The position numbers and the translations under genes are program-made. A stretch of DNA of 13,029 bases. Source: Desulfobacterales bacterium (GTDB lineage: Bacteria > Desulfobacterota > Desulfobacteria > Desulfobacterales > UBA11574). This document shows positions 7,258 through 13,029 of this stretch, piece by piece. The DNA lies in NCBI GenBank assembly GCA_030145595.1, contig JAQYVG010000074.1, forward strand, positions 1 to 13,029, given 5' to 3'. Below the pieces are notes generated by a model. That model saw nothing but the letters and a program-made list of their open reading frames with translations, made no database searches and was not told the origin of the DNA. Positions within the stretch are counted from its first letter, which is position 1, and each line of letters begins with the position of its first letter.

Positions 7258-9834
7258 TTATTGATTTTCAGTTGATCCCATTATTTCATTCATAAACTTC
7301 TCGAAATATATTTCTACATCGCTGTCATGTTTTAAAAGGACGTCGAGTTGTCTTGCGAACCCGATAAGTCTTCCAATCAGATAAAGATTATCCTTCATTT
7401 GCTCTCTGGTTAAATGTATCGCTCTGGCAATCACCAAATCGCCGCTTATTTCGACTCTAAAATTGTTTTTCTCCAAAATGGACATCAACAGGCCGGCCCT
7501 TCTTGAGCGTTGGGTGATATCTGTCACACCTCCAATAAACCGAAAGAAAATATAATTGTTTTCTATCAAAGGCCCGACGCCGGCATCAATAGCAGTGAAA
7601 TGATAGCCCAGACGCAGGCTTAAATTGACATAGTTGGCGTCAATAACGGCCAGGTTTACGTCCGTCAAAGTATTCCCTGCAACCTCTGCGGATTGAGTCT
7701 TGGTCAAACTGGACATGAGATCTTTGAAATCGACTGCAATGGGTTCCGTGTTCCAAGCTTGAGGTGAGCTCAATCCTTGCCAGAGCATCTTCATGGGAAA
7801 CGAGTTAATCTGATCGGGATCAATATAGACCCCCCTGCCCACATCTTTGGTAAAACCTCCCCCGACGTCGATGAGTACAAGGTTCAGGGGGAGATCAGAT
7901 TTCAGCCGTTTGCCTCCCTGCTTGAGAAGCGAGCGGGGATGTTTGCCGACTTGCGCCAACGCCTGAATGGCTTTTTCATGCATGAATCGCATGATATCGT
8001 GAAATGTCTGACAGCTCTCGGCGTTGAAGTTCGGAGCTTCCGGATCGGTTAAAGAAAGCGGTGCAATTCTTCTCAACAACCTCCGCAGCAATCGAAATTC
8101 ATGGGTGGTCTCAAATGTCTCCGGCCTCAACAGCTTGTGCCGGAGCAACTCGGAAATGCGACCTTCATAGATCACTCTTTCTTCGGCGTCTACGGTCACC
8201 TCCTGGCCCGGTTTAAGTATCTTTGTGGCTATAGCGGTATCGACCAGCGCCGGGACCCTGAATTCCCTTGCCACTGTGGCCATGTGACCTGTCGGGCTTC
8301 CGATATCCGTAACAACCGCACTGGCCCGGGGTATGGCCCGGGCCAGCCAGGGTGGAGCGAACCGCGAAACCAGGACCCCTCCACTCGGAAATTCGCTTAA
8401 ATCTTTACTGTCCCTCACAATCCACACCGGCCCGGCACCGATGCTCTGGTAGGCGATTGTTCCCCGTTCCTGAAGCAGGATACGATGCCCTTCTAAAACC
8501 CCCTTTAATTTTGACCTCTGCAATCCGCTTGCGCGGGGTATATTGATGGGCCGGGCCTGTAGTATCCAGAGTTTGCCCCCTTCATCCAGACTCCATTCCA
8601 CGTCCAAGGGTCGTTTAAAGTATCTTTCCAAGATTAGGGACGCCTCAACGATAGTGGCAGCTTCCTGAGGCGTCAGACAGGGCTCATTCTGAAGTTCCGC
8701 CGGCACCTTGCGAGCCGAACCGATTTCACGCGGGGCCACCATCCAGGTCTTTGAGCCTATTTTTTTTTCAATAATTAAATGGGGTGCAACACGCGAAACG
8801 CGAAAGACATCAACCTGTCCTTGATCCTCCACGACAACATTGCCCAAGCCCCAGCTGGCGCTCAAGATACATTCACGCTTTTCCGGCTCATTGGGATCGA
8901 CCGTATACAAGACACCGGCTACGCGGCTTTTAACCATTCCTTGAAACAGAACGGGCATGGCCATTTCCATGGAAAAAAGATTCATTTTTTTTCGATATTC
9001 CAGGCTGGCCGGGTTGTAGAGGCTGGCCATGGTCTTCTTGAAACTGGAAAGGAGTTCGCTATAAGAAACATTTAAGAACGAGTCATGAAGTCCGGCGAAA
9101 CTGAAATCTCCTCCTTCGCCCACGGCACTGCTGCGGACGGAATAACACCAAGATTCGGGACTTTTTTCACAAATAAGCTCTGCGGCAGAGAGTATTTCGC
9201 GCCTTAGCTCGGGGGGGATATCGCCGCCGAGTATCAAAAGCCGAACAGCATGAGACACCGATTCGACACTCATTTTTTCTTCCCGATAGGCTTCAATCAG
9301 TTCCTCTATTTTTTTAAAAAGATTATTATAGGCCAGGTAATTTCTGAAACCGACGATCGCAACGACGAAACCGGAAGGAACATTTGCTTTGGCAAGATTA
9401 TGAACTATTGATAAATTATACGCCTTGTACCCGGCAACATCTTCCATAAATTCATCGATTTCGTCCAGGTCATAGACAGGTTTTTTCTTATGAAGGGCTA
9501 CTTTCCCCGCCAATATGTTTTCGAGTTTTCTTGCCAAGCTCTCAATAGTCCCGTATATCTGCGGGTATTGGTTGTTAGTAATGAAATTTAGATCATATGC
9601 GCTGAGTCGCACCAACTCTTCTAATTGCTTAACTTTGTCAATCAGATATTTCTTATCAAATAAATATTCCCCTCCTGTTTTCCCTCCCATATCCGCAATC
9701 AATTCCATTGCGGCGTTATTTTGCTGAATGATATCTTCAAACCGTCCGAACAGATCCGGGAAAGGAATTTTATTAGCACCATCCCAACCCAAATGCTTTT
9801 TAATTGCCTTCAGTATGTTACCCAAGGTGTTCAT
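7258..9834 (-). CDS. PEP-synthase-like protein with noncanonical C-terminus
   Basis: An 858-residue cytosolic protein. Residues 1-120 are mostly helical and unrecognised. Residues about 130-432 are a PPDK_N-type ATP-binding domain: Lys137 in AGYKAYNL, the SVRSSAVGEGG..SFAG block (232-248) and the closing VEWSLDEGG..WILQARP (412-429). Residues about 450-560 are the swivelling PEP-utilizer domain with phosphohistidine His517 (SPTGHMATVAREFRVPAL). In PEP synthase or PPDK a TIM-barrel PEP/pyruvate domain would follow. Here about 290 residues of other sequence follow, with LTDPEAPNF..CQTFHDIMRFMHE (595-619) and LVLIDVGGGF (652-661), and I see no barrel motifs. It probably makes a phosphohistidine from ATP and passes the phosphate to an unknown acceptor, as rifampin phosphotransferase does with its own acceptor domain. 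Its start overlaps the preceding stop (TAATG). Misannotation as ppsA is likely. Confidence 0.85.
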   Translation of the reverse strand: MNTLGNILKAIKKHLGWDGANKIPFPDLFGRFEDIIQQNNAAMELIADMGGKTGGEYLFDKKYLIDKVKQLEELVRLSAYDLNFITNNQYPQIYGTIESLARKLENILAGKVALHKKKPVYDLDEIDEFMEDVAGYKAYNLSIVHNLAKANVPSGFVVAIVGFRNYLAYNNLFKKIEELIEAYREEKMSVESVSHAVRLLILGGDIPPELRREILSAAELICEKSPESWCYSVRSSAVGEGGDFSFAGLHDSFLNVSYSELLSSFKKTMASLYNPASLEYRKKMNLFSMEMAMPVLFQGMVKSRVAGVLYTVDPNEPEKRECILSASWGLGNVVVEDQGQVDVFRVSRVAPHLIIEKKIGSKTWMVAPREIGSARKVPAELQNEPCLTPQEAATIVEASLILERYFKRPLDVEWSLDEGGKLWILQARPINIPRASGLQRSKLKGVLEGHRILLQERGTIAYQSIGAGPVWIVRDSKDLSEFPSGGVLVSRFAPPWLARAIPRASAVVTDIGSPTGHMATVAREFRVPALVDTAIATKILKPGQEVTVDAEERVIYEGRISELLRHKLLRPETFETTHEFRLLRRLLRRIAPLSLTDPEAPNFNAESCQTFHDIMRFMHEKAIQALAQVGKHPRSLLKQGGKRLKSDLPLNLVLIDVGGGFTKDVGRGVYIDPDQINSFPMKMLWQGLSSPQAWNTEPIAVDFKDLMSSLTKTQSAEVAGNTLTDVNLAVIDANYVNLSLRLGYHFTAIDAGVGPLIENNYIFFRFIGGVTDITQRSRRAGLLMSILEKNNFRVEISGDLVIARAIHLTREQMKDNLYLIGRLIGFARQLDVLLKHDSDVEIYFEKFMNEIMGSTENQ

Positions 9835-10598
9835 TAATGGGTGTCTCCGCCAATAAAAATTATTCCTATGATTGCCCCTGAAATTAATGCCATAGCAACA
9901 CTTAACAGACCGTAAATGAGTCCTCTCTGATGTGCAAGTTCTCGGATAGTTTTAGTGAGACCCACTTCCTTTACAGTAAAATTAAACACCGATTTCTCGT
10001 CTGCTTTGCCGTTGCTTATCAGTGTAGTTACAACTTTGTACTCGGCCGGAACGATAGAAGGGGGAAAAGTAAAGCTGGCCGTTAGATGTTTGCGGCCCTT
10101 GGATTCGGGTGAATAGCTAATGGCGTCGTCCAGTTTTGCATAAAGCCGCTGGGATCGTTTGAGTTGAATAAATTGTTCAAAAATCGTATCGAACGATAGA
10201 GTCTTGGGCCTGATTGTAATGTTCTTTTCAAGATTATGCATCCCAACGCCGAGCGCATCCAGTTGGCTGTCCCATTTTCTGTTTCCGGGCAAAAGCAGTG
10301 CATAAAGAAACGGAACATGTTCTAATTCTACTTTGTCACGATTCATCCAAAACGGTCCGATCCTGCCTTTCATATTAAAGGTGTCCTTTCTCTCCGGTCC
10401 TTTAATTTCGATGATGATATCCCGATCTGCGGGAACTGTACCTGAAATCTTAATCTTTTGACCGGAATAGAAGCAAGTAATATCCAGATAAGACGGATTG
10501 ATTTCCAAATCAGCCAAATCAGCAGCCACGGCAAGGCCGGCAATCAAAAACAGCAAACCCAGGGCCGGACCCATTGCAAAGATGATTTTCCGTTTCAA
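9834..10598 (-). CDS. TIGR02186/Alph_Pro_TM-like periplasmic anchored protein
   Basis: A 254-residue protein with signal peptide MKRKIIFAMG..AVA (cleavage near residue 25), a periplasmic domain (26-225) rich in beta-strand patterns, and one C-terminal membrane segment (about 228-250). The strand pattern SGQKIKISGTVP, IIIEIKGPE, GPFWMNRDKVE..VPFLYALLLPG matches my recollection of the TIGR02186 / Alph_Pro_TM family, whose genes often sit beside TauE/SafE exporters. That is the case here: the exporter gene ends 18 nt upstream. The start is a TTG at 10598, chosen because it restores the basic n-region of the signal peptide and has GAAAGG at 10608-10613 with 9-nt spacing; the first ATG (residue 9) would lose it. 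The stop shares one base with the next gene's ATG. Molecular function is unknown; it may be an accessory subunit of the exporter. Confidence 0.78.
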   Translation of the reverse strand: MKRKIIFAMGPALGLLFLIAGLAVAADLADLEINPSYLDITCFYSGQKIKISGTVPADRDIIIEIKGPERKDTFNMKGRIGPFWMNRDKVELEHVPFLYALLLPGNRKWDSQLDALGVGMHNLEKNITIRPKTLSFDTIFEQFIQLKRSQRLYAKLDDAISYSPESKGRKHLTASFTFPPSIVPAEYKVVTTLISNGKADEKSVFNFTVKEVGLTKTIRELAHQRGLIYGLLSVAMALISGAIIGIIFIGGDTH

Positions 10599-10616
10599 TG
10601 ATTCATACCTTTCATA

Positions 10617-11531
10617 TTAGGATAAAAGAACATCCGGTTTAAGCACAAGGCTGATCAGCATTTTGGCCATCACGATAAGAACCAGAGACGCCAGGAGGAT
10701 CTTTAGCTGATCTGCGTTGAGTTTTTTGCCCAATTTGGTGCCGACCTGAGCGCCGCTGGTGGAACCGATCAACAAGAGGAGCGCCAGGAAAACGTCAACT
10801 GTTTGGTTGAAATAGGCCTGCAATATCGTTACGCTAATACAAGTGAAAAGGATTTGAAACAGACTTGTTCCAACAACAACGTGCATTGGCATTCTGAGAA
10901 GATAGACCATAACCGGAACCATGATAAAGCCCCCCCCTACGCCCATAATCGCAGCCAGTATTCCGACCCCCCCTCCCAACACCAGCGGAACGATGGGGGA
11001 GAGCACAATTCCCGATTTTGCAAAGCGGGTCTTATACGGTAGGCGACGTATCAGCCGCACATAGGCGGATTTCTTTTTTGCAGCCGGTTTGGCGGGTTCA
11101 GTGCTGGTTTTGCGAAGGCCTTGCAGGCTTTCCAGGAACATGTACCCGCCCACACCACCCAGCATTACGACGTAAGTGATTGTAATCAGGAAGTCAGCGT
11201 TTCCCATTTGCCGCAAGACCTTGATAATCTGCACCCCGACGACACTCCCAATAATACCGCCGATTAGAAGACACCATCCCATTTTGAAATCAACGTTACC
11301 GAGCCGATAATGTGCGAGTGTCCCTGAAGTTGAGGCCGCAACAATCTGGTTGGAGTCAGAGGCTGCGGCCACAGTCGGTGGAATTCCGATCATAATGAGC
11401 AACGGTGTCATCAGAAAGCCGCCGCCCACTCCAAAAAGGCCCGATAGTATTCCTACTAGAAAACCCAGCCCGATCAAGGCAGGCAATAAAACGCTATGGT
11501 GTGCAATCGGCAAATAGATGTGCCAAGACAT
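10617..11531 (-). CDS. TauE/SafE-family anion (sulfite) exporter
   Basis: A polytopic inner-membrane protein of 304 residues with the two-fold repeat of the TauE/SafE (DUF81) family: GLFGVGGGFLMTPLL near residue 31 and AAIMGVGGGFIMVPVMV near 193, each starting a half of roughly four membrane segments. A basic cytosolic loop (about 139-174, KKK, RR, RR) joins the halves. Family members export sulfite, sulfoacetate or related organic anions, though most substrates are untested. I chose the ATG at 11531 because AAAGGA (11538-11543) lies 6 nt before it; the ATG two codons earlier (11537) directly abuts that site. It is the first gene of a four-gene operon under a sigma-54 promoter. A sulfur-anion substrate is plausible but not shown by the sequence. 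Confidence 0.9.
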   Translation of the reverse strand: MSWHIYLPIAHHSVLLPALIGLGFLVGILSGLFGVGGGFLMTPLLIMIGIPPTVAAASDSNQIVAASTSGTLAHYRLGNVDFKMGWCLLIGGIIGSVVGVQIIKVLRQMGNADFLITITYVVMLGGVGGYMFLESLQGLRKTSTEPAKPAAKKKSAYVRLIRRLPYKTRFAKSGIVLSPIVPLVLGGGVGILAAIMGVGGGFIMVPVMVYLLRMPMHVVVGTSLFQILFTCISVTILQAYFNQTVDVFLALLLLIGSTSGAQVGTKLGKKLNADQLKILLASLVLIVMAKMLISLVLKPDVLLS

Positions 11532-11537
11532 ATTCAT

Positions 11538-11543
11538 TCCTTT
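11538..11543 (-). promoter_or_regulatory. Ribosome binding site that sets the exporter start
   Basis: AAAGGA on the minus strand, 6 nt from the ATG at 11531 and 0 nt from the ATG at 11537. The spacing supports the downstream ATG as the true start. Confidence 0.6.
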
Positions 11544-11584
11544 CTATCTGATTTGAACTTAAAAGGCATACAGGCAAATGTCAT

Positions 11585-11600
11585 AGCAAAAAGAGTGCCA
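11585..11600 (-). promoter_or_regulatory. Sigma-54 (-24/-12) promoter of the exporter operon
   Basis: On the minus strand: TGGCAC (11600-11595), 5 nt TCTTT, TTGC (11589-11586), then T. This matches the RpoN consensus TGGCAC-N5-TTGC exactly, with the GG and GC dinucleotides 12 bases apart. The predicted transcription start is near 11574, leaving a leader of about 42 nt before the exporter ATG. An NtrC-family activator, required by sigma-54 holoenzyme, is encoded in the same window at 5459-6805. Confidence 0.8.
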
Positions 11601-11664
11601 AAATTATTTTTCTTTTAATTACGGGACGTTAGGCGTAGGGGCTAAAAATAATAAAAATTGATGG

Positions 11665-11684
11665 TTTAATATTGCAACATTTAA
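11665..11684. promoter_or_regulatory. Near-palindrome, candidate upstream activator site
   Basis: A 20-bp symmetric element, TTTAATATTG followed by CAACATTTAA, with 8 of 10 symmetric pairs matching and a perfect TTGCAA centre. Its midpoint is about 100 bp upstream of the predicted sigma-54 start, the usual range for enhancer-binding-protein sites. The intervening DNA is AT-rich and could bend. The assignment rests on symmetry and position; only one copy is seen. Confidence 0.35.
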
Positions 11685-11801
11685 GAGGTCGAAAAGATAG
11701 AATGGCAAAAAAAATGATGGAAAATAGCGCGTTGGAGTGTTTGATAATGGAACAGACGGTGTTTTATATTGAAACGTCGACGCTGGTGGCCGGACATTCT
11801 C

Positions 11802-12917
11802 TCAGTTTGAGGATTTGTCAATATCTATAATTTTAATGCCTTTGATATAGTCTTTAGTTTCATATTTTGTAATTCCCATAAGTTTTTTTGTTATTTCCCC
11901 AAGCCTATCGGCTTGCCGTATAATTTCCGCAGCAGGTTTATACAGCGGATTATCTTCTGATATATCAGCAATTAAGTCATCGGAAGATAAGATAAGATTC
12001 TGAAGCGGCTGGTTTAATTCATGGCACACAGCTCCGGTCATCTCTAAAATGCTTTGCAATTTTTCTTTTTGCAGCCGTTCTTCTTCCGCCAGCTTGCGGT
12101 TGGAGATATCGCGAATGGTCCCTAAGGCATGCCATTTACCCCGCAGCTGAAAAGAGGACAGCGAAAGTTCCATTGGAAATTCTGTTCCATCCTTTCTTAT
12201 AGCCGACAGTTCAAGTGTCTTTCCAATTCCATCGCCCCGTCCCGTTGTCTTAAAAAGGCTGAACTTTTTGTTGAAAGCAAGCATGTATTTTTTCGGGGCC
12301 AGCAGCCGGTGCAAGTCCTTTCCTTTAGCCTCTTTTTTTGTATAACCGAAGATTCTTTCAGCAGCCTCATTCCAGTATGAAATATTTCCTTGGCTATCCA
12401 TTGTTATCATTGCATCGTGGGCTGTAGAAGCCAGGCTCCGAAATTTTTCCTCACTTCCCAGCAGGGCCTCCTCCTTCTGCCTTTGATCTGTAATGTTCCT
12501 GCTGTAGACGGCCAGTTTTTCTACCTTTCCTCGTCGGCCAAATAAGGGATAGAAAGTGTTGTTAAACACAAGGCCTTCACTTTGGTCTTTAAAATGAACA
12601 GGCTCACCCGAACCAATAACCTCATCGGCTCGCGCTTTTCTCTCTTTAGCCACATCAGGCGGAAACATATCAAAAAGGTTCATCCCGACAACCTTGTTCT
12701 TGATCTTGCCAAGTCGCTGCACCGCTATTTCGTTTATGGCAATGATAGTCCCTTTAGTGTCTATAAGTATGGCAGAATCGGAAGTAGCATTAAGGAGCGC
12801 TCGTGCCGTCTCTTCCGATCTACGTAAGGTCTCCTTCGCCCGAGTGCGGGTGATGGATTCTTTTTCCAATTCCCCTACTCTTTGTTCCAGTTCTTCATAT
12901 GTTAGTTTTCTAGCCAT
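11802..12917 (-). CDS. PAS-PAS-HisKA sensor lacking the ATPase domain
   Basis: A cytosolic protein of 371 residues from the ATG at 12917. Residues 5-37 are a coiled coil (YEELEQRVGELEKE), PAS1 spans about 35-147, PAS2 about 156-278 (with WNEAAERIFGY and a GT.RDIS PAC end), and HisKA about 282-351 with phospho-acceptor His299 (AVCHELNQPLQ). It ends at KIIDIDKSSN with no N, G1, F or G2 box, so it cannot autophosphorylate alone. I find no decayed ATPase sequence downstream (11538-11801) in any frame. The clean ending, similar to other deltaproteobacterial sensors I recall, argues for a natural HisKA-only form. An upstream TTG at 12944 would add nine residues; I prefer the ATG because the family begins M-x-x-K-x-TYEELEQ. 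Neither start has a strong ribosome site. It may accept phosphate from another kinase or regulate by dimerisation. Confidence 0.85.
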   Translation of the reverse strand: MARKLTYEELEQRVGELEKESITRTRAKETLRRSEETARALLNATSDSAILIDTKGTIIAINEIAVQRLGKIKNKVVGMNLFDMFPPDVAKERKARADEVIGSGEPVHFKDQSEGLVFNNTFYPLFGRRGKVEKLAVYSRNITDQRQKEEALLGSEEKFRSLASTAHDAMITMDSQGNISYWNEAAERIFGYTKKEAKGKDLHRLLAPKKYMLAFNKKFSLFKTTGRGDGIGKTLELSAIRKDGTEFPMELSLSSFQLRGKWHALGTIRDISNRKLAEEERLQKEKLQSILEMTGAVCHELNQPLQNLILSSDDLIADISEDNPLYKPAAEIIRQADRLGEITKKLMGITKYETKDYIKGIKIIDIDKSSN

Positions 12918-12922
12918 GGGAA

Positions 12923-12951
12923 TATCACTTGATAATCCGGGCAAGCCGGAT
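12923..12951. promoter_or_regulatory. Two adjacent palindromes before the PAS-HisKA gene
   Basis: TATCA-CT-TGATA (12923-12934) and ATCCGG-GCAAG-CCGGAT (12935-12951) are perfect and abut each other, just upstream of the preferred ATG at 12917. In the mRNA the second would form a 6-bp stem with a 5-nt loop containing the alternative TTG. They could be an operator or a translation-control hairpin. Confidence 0.35.
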
Positions 12952-12969
12952 GCAAAATGAATATTTAAT

Positions 12970-13004
12970 ATTGACGATTAATTTAAGTAGCCTCCTACGT
13001 CAAT
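12970..13004. promoter_or_regulatory. Inverted repeat upstream of the PAS-HisKA gene
   Basis: ATTGACG (12970-12976) and CGTCAAT (12998-13004) are exact reverse complements; inside them GTAG (12987-12990) and CTAC (12995-12998) also pair. On the minus strand the right arm contains TTGACG, a possible -35 box, but no convincing -10 lies 16-18 nt further. Function is unclear: operator, promoter part or REP-like element. Confidence 0.35.
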
Positions 13005-13029
13005 TTAGATAAAATTGACTGCCATCCTT

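Noticed and set aside
7777..8546. Several 64-99 codon + strand ORFs inside the PEP-synthase-like gene.
   Set aside because: They lie wholly inside a well-supported gene on the opposite strand and show no family resemblance.
11702..11830. A + strand ORF of 42 codons (starting MAKKMMENSALEC) upstream of the exporter operon and antisense to the end of the PAS-HisKA gene.
   Set aside because: The possible ribosome site is 12 nt away, its 3' end overlaps a real gene on the other strand, and I recognise no family; the region is better explained as regulatory DNA.

Overview
The window reads as chromosomal DNA of a mid-GC anaerobic deltaproteobacterium, most likely of the Desulfobacterota (Desulfobacterales-like). 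The lineage is an inference. It rests on the style of the PAS sensor proteins (N-terminal YEELEQRV..LEKE coiled coil, a HisKA-only C-terminus), a pentaheme c-type cytochrome lipoprotein, the density of two-component and sigma-54 genes, and palindrome-rich extragenic repeats. All main genes are intact; I see no insertion sequence, tRNA, rRNA or CRISPR array.

Left part (1-3811, + strand): a FabH-type ketoacyl-ACP synthase III; an intergenic cluster of REP-like palindromes with a 40-bp tandem duplication; a two-CBS-domain protein; then an AT-rich, translationally coupled pair encoding a pentaheme cytochrome c lipoprotein and an exported YceI-like protein. That pair is preceded by a perfect TATAAT box abutting a perfect 7-5-7 palindrome.

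Middle (4030-6805, + strand): a membrane histidine kinase overlapping by 8 nt an NtrC-type sigma-54 activator (receiver, AAA+, Fis HTH). Convergent to them, on the - strand (11531 down to 6836), is a tight four-gene operon: a TauE/SafE anion exporter, a periplasmic membrane-anchored TIGR02186/Alph_Pro_TM-like protein, an 858-residue PEP-synthase-like protein whose C-terminal PEP/pyruvate barrel is replaced by an unfamiliar domain, and a stand-alone receiver. The intergenic region before this operon holds an exact sigma-54 promoter (TGGCAC-N5-TTGC) and, about 100 bp upstream of the predicted transcription start, a near-palindrome placed where an enhancer-binding protein would bind. Upstream again (12917-11802, - strand) is a PAS-PAS-HisKA protein that keeps the phospho-acceptor histidine but has no ATPase domain.

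Working model (inference): the kinase/NtrC pair senses an envelope signal and switches on the exporter operon through sigma-54. Inside the operon, a nucleotide-driven phosphohistidine protein, a lone receiver and a HisKA-only sensor form an unorthodox phosphotransfer module linked to anion export. The PEP-synthase-like protein and its pairing with the receiver and TauE/TIGR02186 genes are the most novel-looking part of the window.
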